Positions 51,843 through 61,260 are shown, numbered from the stretch's first letter. The stretch is 64,000 nt of DNA from Flavobacterium fluviatile (GCF_010645065.1 NZ_JAADZW010000008.1:119480-183479); one strand, 5' to 3'. A program made the numbers and translations. The notes: generated by a model from the sequence alone, not told the origin.

Positions 51843-54212
51843 TTATTTCAATTTAAGTTCATCCAATAGGTCCTGATACGTGATTTTTTGAGAAATCTGA
51901 TTCTCGATATTATTAATAACTTTTACACGAATAGCCCGCAATCCCGAAACACCTTGCAAATCTTCAACTTCAAATTGTTCAACGGCAGGTTCCAGTATTT
52001 TTTTGTGTTGCAGATATTTAATATATTTCAAATATTCCGTTTCTTCGCTGTTTTGTGTATATACAATTGTGATTTTTTCTTTTTCTGTGATTCTGTCGTT
52101 TGTCCCTTTGATATTTGACTTGTCAATTCGTTTTTTTACCACTTCATAGCGTGCGTTATAGGTTCCATCAACATCAAAACGTTTTTCATCCATCCTAAAA
52201 CGAATTGAAAGAGGAGAACTAAACACTAAAATCAGTGAAGTTACATCTAATTCGTATGGCAAAGAAGCTTTAAGCTGATGATGCTCTAATTCCATTTCGC
52301 ATAAAGTCTGCAATTGCCACAAACGTAAATTATGAAGATACATCATATCAAAAGGCTGTGAAGGAGTAATAGAAGTGCCAATATATAAATTATGCTCTAC
52401 GCCATCCGTTTTAAAACGTTCATAATAATGCGGATAAATTTGCTGTGCTTCAATTTGCTTTTTATCTAAAATAGTGGCCAGTTTTTTATTAATAATAGAC
52501 ATTGCATTATCAAATTTCTTTCTTTCATGATAAAACAAGCCTGATTTTTCATCTAGACTCTCAAAATACAATTTTTCTAATTTTTCGCTTTTGGCAGTGT
52601 CTTTTGTATTTTTAAGAATAGGATGAATTTCTTCTTCAATATAATGCTGAACATGTTGCTCCGTATCAGCTTTCAAAGGGAGTTCAAGTTCCTGAAGCAT
52701 CGACTGTAACTCGAACTTTCGCTGCTCCAACAGCATCAAATTAGCATCAGACTGATTTTCGAAAATTTCCAAAAGAGCATTTAACTGGTTTTTTAAGTCT
52801 TTTTTTACTGTATCATTTCGATGTTCAGATGAACCTTTAATATCAATTTGTCCGTATAATGGAAACACATCTTTAAAAACAATTTCTTTAAAAATATAAT
52901 CTTTAGAATGATTTATGTTTTGAAAATAATTCTGAGACTCTTTTTTAAATTTCCAGTAAACGCTAGGGTGAATCGTAGTATATTCACGCTGAATGATAGC
53001 TTCTATCTGATGCTGCATATCAGTATTATAACGATCGATTGTATCTGTTAAGTAAGGCAAAATCAACTCAAGTTTTGTTGCATTTATACTGTTTAACTCT
53101 CTTGGATTTTGAGATACGATTTCTAATATCCCTAAAAAATGATCATCTTTAATGATTGGAGCAAAGATACAGCTTCCTATATTCTGCCTAAGCAAATGCT
53201 GACCAAGCCTTTCATTTCCAGGTTTCTGAGAAAATTTTTCAGCGTTCGAAATTACAAAAGGTTCCTTTTTTTCTAACAAGTTTTCAAAAGAACATCCAAA
53301 TAAGGCATTTTTACAATCTACTTCCTGATTGTCCAAAAGCAAAAAACTATGCATTTGGGAATCAAACTTGATTGGTCTGTTGAATTTTTCCTCGTCAGGG
53401 CTGTAAATTATAAAACCGAATCTTAAACCCGGGATTTTAAATAACGATATAAAAATCGATTCAATAATTTCAGTTGGCGTAATTGTATCATCCGGTTTTA
53501 ATAAATTACTTTTTAAGTTGGAAATTGCATTTTCAGTAGTTGCATCAAATAAGGAAACAATTCCAAAACCTTTCAGAATCCAGCTCCCTACCGGAAATTT
53601 AGATTTCCAAAGCTCGATATCAGTATAATTATCTATTAATAAATCAATATCATCCTTAGTGAGATGTATTGAATTTTCGGTAGGAATTATTTCAATAAAA
53701 TCGGCATTATACAAAATACGATAATGCCTGATTACACCTTTTTCATCCGGAATATCATAGAAAAAAGGCTTATTAAAATCTATATTTTGTTTGTAATAAC
53801 TACTTAAGATCAAACAGCAATTATTAATATAAAATTGATGCTCATCGAAATCACGGATTTCCATATCAAATTCTGAACCGGCATTTTTCAAAATTTTCCT
53901 GAATCGCTCCGTATAGTTGAAAGTTAAATTCTGAAATGGAATTGTAACCGCTTTTATTTCGTTATGTGTTAAAGCTATTGGAAACAAATCAGCCAACAGA
54001 TTTTTTATAAGGCTCTCATTTTTTTGAATAATCCTGTAATCTTCAATACCTGTCCTAAATTCCGGAAAAAGTGCGATTTCATTGAGAATTGCTTTTGCAT
54101 AGTTTGATCGGTAATCAACATCTGACAAGGCAATTTCTTCAAAAGATTCGATTAGTTTATGAAAGGATATTATAGTTCGGAAAGGGCTTTCTTTAAACAA
54201 ATGAGTATTCAT
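51843..54212 (-). CDS. Large GAF domain-containing protein
   Basis: 789 residues, no signal peptide or membrane helix. A GAF domain is likely around 240-405: SIFISLFKIPGLRFGFIIYSP, FSFENLLEKKEPFVISN-like text, NIGSCIFAPIIKDDHFLGILEIVSQNPREL. The flanking regions match nothing I can name: a helical 420-620 with many charged residues, and a C-terminal beta-rich part with SLILVFSSPLSIRFRMDEKR. No kinase, cyclase or phosphodiesterase motif was seen. It may be a ligand-sensing protein without its own enzymatic output. It is separated from the HD-PycTM gene by 6 bases in convergent orientation. Confidence 0.8.
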   Translation of the reverse strand: MNTHLFKESPFRTIISFHKLIESFEEIALSDVDYRSNYAKAILNEIALFPEFRTGIEDYRIIQKNESLIKNLLADLFPIALTHNEIKAVTIPFQNLTFNYTERFRKILKNAGSEFDMEIRDFDEHQFYINNCCLILSSYYKQNIDFNKPFFYDIPDEKGVIRHYRILYNADFIEIIPTENSIHLTKDDIDLLIDNYTDIELWKSKFPVGSWILKGFGIVSLFDATTENAISNLKSNLLKPDDTITPTEIIESIFISLFKIPGLRFGFIIYSPDEEKFNRPIKFDSQMHSFLLLDNQEVDCKNALFGCSFENLLEKKEPFVISNAEKFSQKPGNERLGQHLLRQNIGSCIFAPIIKDDHFLGILEIVSQNPRELNSINATKLELILPYLTDTIDRYNTDMQHQIEAIIQREYTTIHPSVYWKFKKESQNYFQNINHSKDYIFKEIVFKDVFPLYGQIDIKGSSEHRNDTVKKDLKNQLNALLEIFENQSDANLMLLEQRKFELQSMLQELELPLKADTEQHVQHYIEEEIHPILKNTKDTAKSEKLEKLYFESLDEKSGLFYHERKKFDNAMSIINKKLATILDKKQIEAQQIYPHYYERFKTDGVEHNLYIGTSITPSQPFDMMYLHNLRLWQLQTLCEMELEHHQLKASLPYELDVTSLILVFSSPLSIRFRMDEKRFDVDGTYNARYEVVKKRIDKSNIKGTNDRITEKEKITIVYTQNSEETEYLKYIKYLQHKKILEPAVEQFEVEDLQGVSGLRAIRVKVINNIENQISQKITYQDLLDELKLK

Positions 54213-54312
54213 CTGACATGTAGTTTAGAAATACAAAATTAGCAATTAAGTCTTTCAATATCTTATTTGTTTTATTTATTTTATCTGAACAGATAGTATT
54301 CCAAATTTAATT

Positions 54313-54343
54313 AAAACAAAAAAGTCCTCAAATGAGGACTTTT
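54313..54343 (-). terminator. Terminator of rpsT
   Basis: Stem AAAAGTCCTC (54320-54329) with GAGGACTTTT (54334-54343) around an AAAT loop; on the minus strand it is followed by a T-run. Confidence 0.9.
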
Positions 54344-54367
54344 ATATATTTAGCAAATTGCAATTAT

Positions 54368-54619
54368 TTACAATTTAGCAACATGTTTTGTTAATTTAGA
54401 CTTCAGATTAGAAGCTTTGTTATCGTGAATGATGTTCTTTTTAGCTAATTTATCAATCATAGAGATTACAGTTGATAATTTAGAAGCTGCATCAGACTTG
54501 TCAGTAGCTAATCTTAATGCTTTAATTGCATTACGAGTAGTTTTATGTTGGTATCTGTTAAGAACTCTTCTTTTTTCGTTGCTTCTGATTCTTTTTAATG
54601 CTGACTTATGATTTGCCAT
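54368..54619 (-). CDS. rpsT: 30S ribosomal protein S20
   Basis: 83 residues, very basic, starting MANHKSALKRIRSNEKRRVLNR, the standard S20 N-terminus, with the KTTRNAIKAL and SMIDKLAKKNIIHDNKASNLKSK segments and a C-terminal KHVAKL. It binds 16S rRNA in the 30S subunit. It is monocistronic, directed leftward, with its own terminator; upstream are the two tRNA-Glu genes on the same strand. Confidence 0.96.
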   Translation of the reverse strand: MANHKSALKRIRSNEKRRVLNRYQHKTTRNAIKALRLATDKSDAASKLSTVISMIDKLAKKNIIHDNKASNLKSKLTKHVAKL

Positions 54620-54770
54620 TTTTTTTAATTTAGATGTAATAATTTATTTATACTAGTTAAAAAAGAAAAACCTCCCACAATTGCAAAGCAATCACTTTGG
54701 TTTTAACTAATAAAACAAAAACCGAGACACCAATTTTTATTTTATAAAACTTATTCACAACTAATTTTAG

Positions 54771-54842
54771 TAGTCCGTGGGGGAATCGAACCCCCCTTAC
54801 CAGGATGAAAACCTGGCGTCCTAACCGATAGACGAACGGACC
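54771..54842 (-). tRNA. tRNA-Glu (TTC anticodon), distal copy
   Basis: 72 bases without encoded CCA. On the minus strand it starts GGTCCGTTCGTCTATCGGTT and shows a 7-bp acceptor stem (one G-T pair), D loop, the anticodon arm CAGGTTTTCATCCTG with TTC, and the T arm GGGGGTTCGATTCCCCC. Identical in sequence to the second copy at 54884-54955. Confidence 0.96.
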
Positions 54843-54883
54843 ATTGACATCAAGTTAAATAACTTAAATTGCATAAAAAAAAG

Positions 54884-54955
54884 TAGTCCGTGGGGGAATC
54901 GAACCCCCCTTACCAGGATGAAAACCTGGCGTCCTAACCGATAGACGAACGGACC
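54884..54955 (-). tRNA. tRNA-Glu (TTC anticodon), proximal copy
   Basis: Same structure and sequence as the copy at 54771-54842, 41 bases upstream of it in transcription order. The two are probably processed from one transcript started at the promoter 54976-55005. The 41-base spacer is AT-rich without a strong terminator. Confidence 0.96.
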
Positions 54956-54975
54956 GTGTTTCTCTAATGCGGATG

Positions 54976-55005
54976 CAAAAATACAACTATTTTTAAGATG
55001 TACAA
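54976..55005 (-). promoter_or_regulatory. Promoter of the tRNA-Glu pair (TTG-N19-TATTTTTG)
   Basis: On the minus strand TTG (55005-55003) is followed after 19 bases by TATTTTTG (54983-54976), a clean Bacteroidetes promoter, about 20 bases before the tRNA 5' end. Confidence 0.78.
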
Positions 55006-55033
55006 TACCTGATGCGAAAAAAAATATTTTTTT

Positions 55034-56512
55034 TTAATATGCCTTTGCAAACAACACTCTTTTTGTAGAAGGATTACCAGTAAACACACAGCTTCCCGCC
55101 TCTTCTGCATGACTTAAAGGGATACATCGAATTGTAGCTTTTGTCAGGTCTTTTATTTTTTCTTCGGTAGCAGCTGTACCGTCCCAATGAGCTGAAACAA
55201 AACCACCTTTACCTTCTAAAACTTCCTTAAATTCCTCAAAGCTGTTTACTTCCGTAATATGTGCATTACGATATTCTAATGCTTTATTAAATAAATCTGC
55301 CTGAATCTGTTCCAGAAGTTCATTTATATAATTTATGATTCCTTCGCCAGAAACGGTTTCTTTTGTCAATGTGTCTCGTCTTGCCACCTCAAAAGTTCCG
55401 TTTTCTAAATCTTTGGGACCAACTGCAATTCGGACAGGAACACCTTTTAATTCCCATTCAGCAAACTTGAATCCTGGTTTTTGAGTTGTTCTGTTGTCAT
55501 ATTTTACTGAAATTCTCAACTTTTTAAGTTTAGCTGTGAGGTCATTAACTGCTACTGTTATTTCAGCCAACTGTTCGTCTGTTTTATAAATAGGCACAAT
55601 TACAACTTGTATAGGCGCTAAATTTGGAGGCAAAACCAATCCCTGATCGTCAGAGTGTGTCATAACCAAGGCTCCCATTAAACGAGTTGAAACTCCCCAT
55701 GAAGTTCCCCAAACGTGTTCTTGTTTTCCTTCAGCATTGGCAAACTTAACATCAAAAGCTTTTGCAAAATTTTGCCCTAAAAAGTGAGAAGTTCCGGCTT
55801 GCAATGCTTTTCCGTCCTGCATTAAAGCTTCAATACAATAAGTCTCATCTGCACCAGCGAAACGTTCTGTCTCCGTTTTTATACCTTTTACAACCGGAAT
55901 CGCCATAAAGTTCTCCACAAAATCAGCATAAACATTCATCATTTTTTCAGATTCCTCTAAAGCTTCTGTTTTTGTAGCGTGTGCGGTATGACCTTCCTGC
56001 CACAAAAATTCAGCGGTTCTCAAAAACAAACGTGTACGCATTTCCCAACGAACCACATTGGCCCATTGATTAATCAATAAAGGTAAATCTCTGTATGATT
56101 GCACCCAACCTTTATATGTAGACCAGATAATTGCCTCACTTGTTGGCCGAACTATGAGTTCCTCCTCTAATTTAGCATTCGGATCAACCATCAGCTTTCC
56201 GGGTTTATCAGGATCGTTTTTTAATCTATAGTGTGTTACGATAGCACATTCTTTTGCAAATCCTTCGGCATTTTTTTCTTCAGCCTCAAACATGCTTTTA
56301 GGCACAAATAAAGGGAAGTATGCATTTTGATGTCCGGTTTCTTTAAACATTCTGTCTAATTCAGCCTGCATTTTTTCCCAAATAGCATATCCGTAAGGCT
56401 TAATTACCATACATCCTCTAACACCTGAATTTTCTGCTAAATCTGCTTTTACAACCAGTTCATTATACCATTTCGAATAATCTTCTGATCTTGTAGTGAG
56501 GTTCTTACTCAT
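55034..56512 (-). CDS. proS: Prolyl-tRNA synthetase (eukaryote/archaeal-type short form)
   Basis: 492 residues. Class II aminoacyl-tRNA synthetase: the motif-2 region [53 protein letters not shown] and motif 3 [17 protein letters not shown]. The anticodon-binding domain follows with [15 protein letters not shown], and the C-terminal domain ends with a conserved Tyr (FAKAY), characteristic of this ProRS form, which lacks the bacterial editing insertion. This short type is normal in Bacteroidetes. It charges tRNA-Pro. Single gene, divergent from the Gly/Tyr-rich lipoprotein gene. Confidence 0.97.
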   Translation of the reverse strand: MSKNLTTRSEDYSKWYNELVVKADLAENSGVRGCMVIKPYGYAIWEKMQAELDRMFKETGHQNAYFPLFVPKSMFEAEEKNAEGFAKECAIVTHYRLKNDPDKPGKLMVDPNAKLEEELIVRPTSEAIIWSTYKGWVQSYRDLPLLINQWANVVRWEMRTRLFLRTAEFLWQEGHTAHATKTEALEESEKMMNVYADFVENFMAIPVVKGIKTETERFAGADETYCIEALMQDGKALQAGTSHFLGQNFAKAFDVKFANAEGKQEHVWGTSWGVSTRLMGALVMTHSDDQGLVLPPNLAPIQVVIVPIYKTDEQLAEITVAVNDLTAKLKKLRISVKYDNRTTQKPGFKFAEWELKGVPVRIAVGPKDLENGTFEVARRDTLTKETVSGEGIINYINELLEQIQADLFNKALEYRNAHITEVNSFEEFKEVLEGKGGFVSAHWDGTAATEEKIKDLTKATIRCIPLSHAEEAGSCVFTGNPSTKRVLFAKAY

Positions 56513-56564
56513 ATTGAATAGTTTGGCACAAATTTTGTTTTATTTTTTTAACTAAATAGTTTGA

Positions 56565-56592
56565 CAAAACTAACTATTTTTGTAATGTGCAA
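56565..56592 (-). promoter_or_regulatory. proS promoter (TTG-N17-TAGTTTTG), back-to-back with a rightward -7 box
   Basis: On the minus strand TTG (56592-56590), 17 bases, TAGTTTTG (56572-56565). The rightward box TATTTTTG (56575-56582) for the lipoprotein gene lies inside this promoter's spacer, so the two polymerases would compete. Confidence 0.72.
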
Positions 56593-56612
56593 CAATAAAA
56601 AACACCACAGAT

Positions 56613-57599
56613 ATGAAAACTTCTATATACCTCCGCCAAAACTCAGCTTATTTTTATGCAATTGGATTACTGAGTTTTCTGCTAACATCATGTGGCTCAT
56701 ACCAAAACTCGTCTTATCATGATAACGATGGGATTTATGGCAGTTCATCAGCCACTTATGTACAGCAAACAAATTCTACAAACAATCAATATAAAGATTA
56801 TTTCAAATCGTTACAAAATGACGGCATGCCGACTGAAATTTTCACAGACGTAGATTCTTATGGAAATTACGCCGAAAATGACAGTACACAGACTGTAGCG
56901 ACAGCATATCCTTCATGGGGAAGCAGTAATTCTGAAGTCTCTATTAATTACTATTCCGACCCAATGTGGTCAATGGGATTCGGATTTGGATGGGGTTATC
57001 CATATTATGGATATGGATGGGGAGGATATGGAGGTTATTGGGGATATCCCGGATACGGATGGGGCTATCCTGGTTACTGGGGACCTGGCTGGGGATATCC
57101 GGGCTACTGGGGACCTGGATACGGGTACTATAATAACTATTCTTACAATTATGGAAGAAGAGGATCTGCCGCCTACTATGGAGGAAGAAACTATGCTTCT
57201 AACAGAAACTACAGCACTGGTCGAAATTATTCGACTTCAAGAAATTACACTTCTAACAGAACTTACACAACAAACAGAAACTCTGTAAACAGACAAAACA
57301 GTTATTCAGATTACAGAAGAAATTCTTCTGCAAATGGAAGAACATACAATTCAAGCCCTAATTTTACGAACCGAAGAAACACAACAACTCAAAGCAACAG
57401 CAGTTATTCGGACAGAAGATCAAGCGGTACCACTACAAACAGAACTTACAACAATAGCAGTAACAACTCATCCAGAAGTTATTCAACACCAAGTTCATCA
57501 TCCTCCCGTTCCTACAACAGCAGCGGTGGCGGTGGAAGTATGAGATCATCTGGTGGTGGCGGTGGAAGATCGTACGGTGGCGGTGGAGGAAGAAGGTAA
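56613..57599 (+). CDS. Low-complexity Gly/Tyr/Trp- and Ser/Asn/Arg-rich lipoprotein
   Basis: 328 residues. Lipoprotein signal peptide with LLTSCGSY (Cys about 27). Then a moderately ordinary segment (about 30-118), a strongly repetitive Gly/Tyr/Trp/Pro block (about 118-180, short units of the type GYWGPGWGYPGY), a Ser/Asn/Thr/Arg/Tyr-rich block with NYSTSRNYTSNRTYT-like units (180-310), and a Gly-rich end. It probably lies on the outer-membrane surface and is intrinsically disordered. No enzyme domain was recognised. Coding is supported by the signal peptide and by the repeats being in the Gly/Tyr frame; other frames across it are by-products. Confidence 0.85.
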   Translation: MKTSIYLRQNSAYFYAIGLLSFLLTSCGSYQNSSYHDNDGIYGSSSATYVQQTNSTNNQYKDYFKSLQNDGMPTEIFTDVDSYGNYAENDSTQTVATAYPSWGSSNSEVSINYYSDPMWSMGFGFGWGYPYYGYGWGGYGGYWGYPGYGWGYPGYWGPGWGYPGYWGPGYGYYNNYSYNYGRRGSAAYYGGRNYASNRNYSTGRNYSTSRNYTSNRTYTTNRNSVNRQNSYSDYRRNSSANGRTYNSSPNFTNRRNTTTQSNSSYSDRRSSGTTTNRTYNNSSNNSSRSYSTPSSSSSRSYNSSGGGGSMRSSGGGGGRSYGGGGGRR

Positions 57600-57650
57600 C
57601 ATGTTCCTTGTTCATCCAGTATAATTACATATATTAAAATTCAACCAAAA

Positions 57651-59168
57651 ATGAAAAAAATATTCATCCTACTTATAACAGGACTAACTGCCAGCATCTC
57701 ATATTGTCAGGAAATATCGGATGCAATGCGATATGCGCAGGACAATATAACAGGTACTGCCCGTTTTAGATCTATGGGAGGTGCCTTTGGAGCACTTGGA
57801 GGTGATTTTTCTGCATTATCTGTAAACCCGGCAGGATCAGCTGTTTTTACAAATAATCAGGTTGGTGTAACTTTTAGTAATCAGAATATTAAAAACAACT
57901 CTGATTATTTTGGAACTCAAATGAGCGATAAGGAAAACTCATTTATTTTAAATCAGGCCGGAGCTGTATTTGTTTTTAACGACTATAACCCAAATAGCAA
58001 CTGGAAAAAAATAGCTATTGGCGCAAATTATGAAAATACTAATAACTTCAACAATAATATTGTTTCCGTAGGCACCAATACCAAAAATTCTATTGATGGC
58101 TATTTTTTGGAATACGCCGATGGAATTCCGTTAGGAAACATAAATGGCTTTGACTACAGAGACCTGTTTTATGATGAACAACAAGCTTATTTTGGAGTCA
58201 AAGGAAAAGTTATTAGCCCTGTAAGCCCTCTCGACCCTAACAACACCTTGTACACCACGAATGTTCCTGCAGGCGGTACTTCAGAAGACAAGTATTATCA
58301 GGAAAACGAAATCTATGCAAGAGGATACAACAGCAAACTAAGTTTTAATATTGCTACATCTTATAAGGACAAACTTTATCTTGGAGCCAATTTAAATGTC
58401 CATATCACTGACTACAGAAGAAGCAGTAGTTTTTATGAAGACAATGACAAACCATTGGAGTCAAGAGAAACCATTTCTCAATTGCGTTTTAACAACGAAT
58501 TATACACCTATGGAAACGGATTTTCTTTTCAATTAGGAGCAATTGCAAAAGTAACAGAAGCACTTCGACTTGGATTGGCTTACGAATCAAATACCTGGTA
58601 CAGCCTTTATGATGAAATCTCACAAAGTTTATACACAACCAGACAAGCAGAAGGAGGACCGGAACTTTATGAAGACAAAAATCCGGGCATTATCAATGTT
58701 TATGACCCTTACGACTTACAAACTCCGGGAAAATTCACTTTTAGCGGTGCTTATATATTTGGAAAATCAGGTTTAATCAGTGTTGACTATTCTATTAAAG
58801 ATTATGGGAATACTAAATTCAAACCTACAAGTGATTCAGGATTCAGACAATTAAACAGCAACATGAACAACCAGTTTACAACAAACGGTGAATTACGTGT
58901 TGGAGCAGAATTCAAAATCAAAAGATTAAGCTTACGCGGAGGATATCGCTTTGAAGGAAGCCCTTATAAGAACGGGACAACAATTGGTGATTTAAACAGC
59001 TATTCCGGCGGTTTAGGTTATAATTTTGGTTCAACCAAAGTTGACCTCGCCTATTCTTTTACCGAAAGAGAATCTAATCAGGGGTTTTTCAATGTTGGAT
59101 TAACTGATACCGCCAATATTAAGTCAAAACTCAATAATGTTTCTTTGACCTTATTATTTGAATTGTAA
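57651..59168 (+). CDS. OmpP1/FadL family outer-membrane transporter
   Basis: 505 residues with a signal peptide (MKKIFILLITGLTASISYCQ). The N-terminal hatch-like DAMRYAQDNITGTARFRSMGGAFGALGGDFSALSVNPAGSAVF segment is the classic OmpP1/FadL/TodX pattern (G-A-x-x-A..NPAG). A 14-stranded barrel follows, ending in an aromatic residue near the C-terminus (LLFEL). These import long-chain fatty acids or other hydrophobic compounds. Often annotated as hemin receptor in flavobacteria, but no heme motif was seen. Confidence 0.92.
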   Translation: MKKIFILLITGLTASISYCQEISDAMRYAQDNITGTARFRSMGGAFGALGGDFSALSVNPAGSAVFTNNQVGVTFSNQNIKNNSDYFGTQMSDKENSFILNQAGAVFVFNDYNPNSNWKKIAIGANYENTNNFNNNIVSVGTNTKNSIDGYFLEYADGIPLGNINGFDYRDLFYDEQQAYFGVKGKVISPVSPLDPNNTLYTTNVPAGGTSEDKYYQENEIYARGYNSKLSFNIATSYKDKLYLGANLNVHITDYRRSSSFYEDNDKPLESRETISQLRFNNELYTYGNGFSFQLGAIAKVTEALRLGLAYESNTWYSLYDEISQSLYTTRQAEGGPELYEDKNPGIINVYDPYDLQTPGKFTFSGAYIFGKSGLISVDYSIKDYGNTKFKPTSDSGFRQLNSNMNNQFTTNGELRVGAEFKIKRLSLRGGYRFEGSPYKNGTTIGDLNSYSGGLGYNFGSTKVDLAYSFTERESNQGFFNVGLTDTANIKSKLNNVSLTLLFEL

Positions 59169-59196
59169 TTAAAATCAAAATAGATGATTGAAGATT

Positions 59197-59229
59197 TCCG
59201 TCTGGTCTTTACTGGGCGGATTTTTTTTT
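59197..59229 (+). terminator. Terminator after the OmpP1/FadL gene
   Basis: Stem TCCGTC (59197-59202) with GGCGGA (59215-59220), one G-T pair, followed by nine T. Confidence 0.75.
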
Positions 59230-59305
59230 AGCCCTGATGGGAGTGGCATCCTTTTGTGGCGGGGTTCGCCACAAAAGATAGAACGGACAGCAGGATTAGC
59301 TACAT
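59230..59305. repeat. Dispersed GGGCTGTC-type repeat, copy B (inverted)
   Basis: Contains GATGGGAGTGGCATCC, a hairpin TTTTGTGGCG with CGCCACAAAA and AGATAGAACGGACAGCAG. It is the reverse complement of the pattern at 7505-7590, with a diverged hairpin. Confidence 0.8.
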
Positions 59306-59355
59306 AAATTAGACCTAAATAAAACCTAAACAAGCGGTGTTTGAATAAAAAAGTG

Positions 59356-59363
59356 TAATTTTG
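59356..59363 (+). promoter_or_regulatory. -7 box TAATTTTG of rimO
   Basis: TAATTTTGCACTCC lies 20 bases before ATG 59383. No TTG in the optimal window upstream. Confidence 0.55.
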
Positions 59364-59382
59364 CACTCCAATTTATAAAAGT

Positions 59383-60696
59383 ATGAGAACCAAGTCTTTA
59401 AAAAAGAACAAAATTAACGTAATCACTCTTGGGTGTTCGAAAAATGTATATGACAGTGAAGTATTAATGGGCCAGCTTCGTGCAAATGGTAAAGAAGTAC
59501 AACATGAAGCTCCTGAAAAAGAAGAAGGAAACATTATCGTAATCAACACTTGTGGTTTTATTGACAATGCAAAAGCAGAATCGGTAAATATGATTTTGGA
59601 ATATGCTGATAAAAAAGACAAAGGTTTGGTTGACAAGGTTTTTGTAACAGGATGTTTATCTGAACGCTACAGACCGGATTTAGAAAAAGAAATTCCGAAT
59701 GTAGATCAGTATTTTGGGACAACTGAATTACCTCAGCTTTTAAAAGCTTTAGGTGCCGATTATAAACATGAATTATTAGGAGAGCGCTTAACGACTACTC
59801 CAAAAAATTATGCCTACTTAAAAATTGCCGAAGGCTGCGACAGACCCTGCAGTTTCTGTGCCATTCCGTTAATGCGTGGTGCTCACGTTTCTCAGCCAAT
59901 TGAAAAATTGGTAAAAGAAGCGCAAGGTTTAGCCAAAAATGGCGTTAAAGAATTAATACTGATTGCTCAGGATTTAACTTATTACGGCCTTGACCTTTAT
60001 AAAAAAAGAAATCTTGCAGAACTTTTAGAAGCATTGGCAGCAGTTGAAGGAATTGAATGGATTCGTCTGCATTATGCCTATCCTACCGGTTTTCCTATGG
60101 ATGTCTTGGAACTAATGAAACGCGAACCTAAAATTTGCAATTATATTGACATTCCGTTACAGCATATTTCTGACAATATTTTAAAATCAATGCGTCGTGG
60201 TACCACTCAGGCTAAAACGACTCAGTTACTGAAAGATTTCCGCGCTGCAGTTCCGGGAATGGCGATCAGAACTACTTTGATTGTAGGTTATCCGGGAGAA
60301 ACTCAGGAAGATTTTGAAATTCTGAAAGATTTTGTTCAGGAAATGAAATTTGACAGAATGGGCTGTTTTGCGTATTCTCATGAAGAAAACACACATGCAT
60401 ATTTATTGGAAGATGATGTCCCTGCTGATGTAAAACAAGCCAGAGCCAATGAAATTATGGAATTGCAGTCGCAGATTTCATGGGATTTGAATCAGGAAAA
60501 AATAGGTCAGGTTTACAAATGTATCATTGACAGAAAAGAAGGTGCTCATTTTGTTGGAAGAACAGAATTTGACAGTCCGGATGTGGATAATGAAGTTTTA
60601 ATAGACGCATCAAAACATTATGTAAAAACTGGTGAATTTGTTAATATAAGGATAATAGAAGCAACAGAATTTGATTTATACGGAGAACCTGCTTAA
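59383..60696 (+). CDS. rimO: Ribosomal protein S12 methylthiotransferase
   Basis: 437 residues. An N-terminal MTTase domain with VITLGCSKNVYDSEVLMG and NTCGFIDNAKAES (cluster-binding Cys), a third Cys in TGCLSERYRPDL, the radical-SAM CxxxCxxC in GCDRPCSFCAIPLMRGAH, and a C-terminal TRAM domain (IGQVYKCIIDRKEG to FVNIRII). It adds a methylthio group to an Asp of ribosomal protein S12. RimO rather than MiaB because of the SKNVYDSE and IPLMRGAHVS patterns. It has its own promoter. Confidence 0.96.
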   Translation: MRTKSLKKNKINVITLGCSKNVYDSEVLMGQLRANGKEVQHEAPEKEEGNIIVINTCGFIDNAKAESVNMILEYADKKDKGLVDKVFVTGCLSERYRPDLEKEIPNVDQYFGTTELPQLLKALGADYKHELLGERLTTTPKNYAYLKIAEGCDRPCSFCAIPLMRGAHVSQPIEKLVKEAQGLAKNGVKELILIAQDLTYYGLDLYKKRNLAELLEALAAVEGIEWIRLHYAYPTGFPMDVLELMKREPKICNYIDIPLQHISDNILKSMRRGTTQAKTTQLLKDFRAAVPGMAIRTTLIVGYPGETQEDFEILKDFVQEMKFDRMGCFAYSHEENTHAYLLEDDVPADVKQARANEIMELQSQISWDLNQEKIGQVYKCIIDRKEGAHFVGRTEFDSPDVDNEVLIDASKHYVKTGEFVNIRIIEATEFDLYGEPA

Positions 60697-60729
60697 ATTT
60701 ACGATAACCAATCATCAATTTTAAAAATT

Positions 60730-61260
60730 ATGAAAACCATTCACTCTATTTTTCTTTTAGTGTTCGCTTTATTTAGCTATAATTCTGTTTCAGCACAATA
60801 CGGAAACGGATATAATAATGGTTATGGTAACGGATATGGCAGAGGCGGCGGAATGGGCATGGACAGAAGCATGATGCAGGGACCACAAAGCAGCCCAAGC
60901 AAGCCAAAAGAAGTTCCTGTTGAGGAAACAGCTGCAAAAATTGTTGAGCAGATGAAGCCCGAAGTAAATCTTGATGAATTACAGGTTATCGCCATTACAA
61001 ATGTTCTGGCAGACAGTATGAGGGAGCAAGGTGTTCTTTTGAAAAACGAAAGCAGCAGCCAGGATCAGAAAATCGAACAAATAAATGCATTAAGAGAAGT
61101 CACTACAAAAAAAATAACAGCTTTTTTAAATCCGGGTCAGGTGGAAAAATATACTGCTTTTATGGCTAATTTTAAGGAAATAAAAAAGACAAAATCTAAA
61201 AAAAAGAAAGATAAAAAAGAAGTTAAAGAAGATACTGAAGAAACAAAACCTGCAGAATAA
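60730..61260 (+). CDS. Secreted Gly-rich/Lys-rich protein, helical core
   Basis: 176 residues. Signal peptide about 1-21 (ending ...SVSAQ), a short Gly/Tyr/Asn-rich part (YGNGYNNGYGNGYGRGGG), a Pro/Ser/Lys link, then a predicted helical domain (VEETAAKIVEQMKPEVNLDELQVIAITNVL onward, about 75-150) and a lysine/glutamate-rich tail (KKTKSKKKKDKKEVKEDTE). No family was recognised; the helical part resembles Spy/LTXXQ-like or DUF4168-like periplasmic helical bundles only loosely. It follows rimO by 33 bases. Confidence 0.78.
   Translation: MKTIHSIFLLVFALFSYNSVSAQYGNGYNNGYGNGYGRGGGMGMDRSMMQGPQSSPSKPKEVPVEETAAKIVEQMKPEVNLDELQVIAITNVLADSMREQGVLLKNESSSQDQKIEQINALREVTTKKITAFLNPGQVEKYTAFMANFKEIKKTKSKKKKDKKEVKEDTEETKPAE

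Noticed and set aside
50658..54212. A complete Pycsar or CBASS defence operon
   Set aside because: Only the PycTM-like domain is seen; no nucleotide cyclase lies on either side and the next gene is a convergent GAF protein.
56986..57543. Two long plus-strand frames (from 56986 and 57334) inside the Gly/Tyr-rich gene
   Set aside because: Repeat DNA leaves other frames open; only the main frame has a signal peptide and ordinary flanks.
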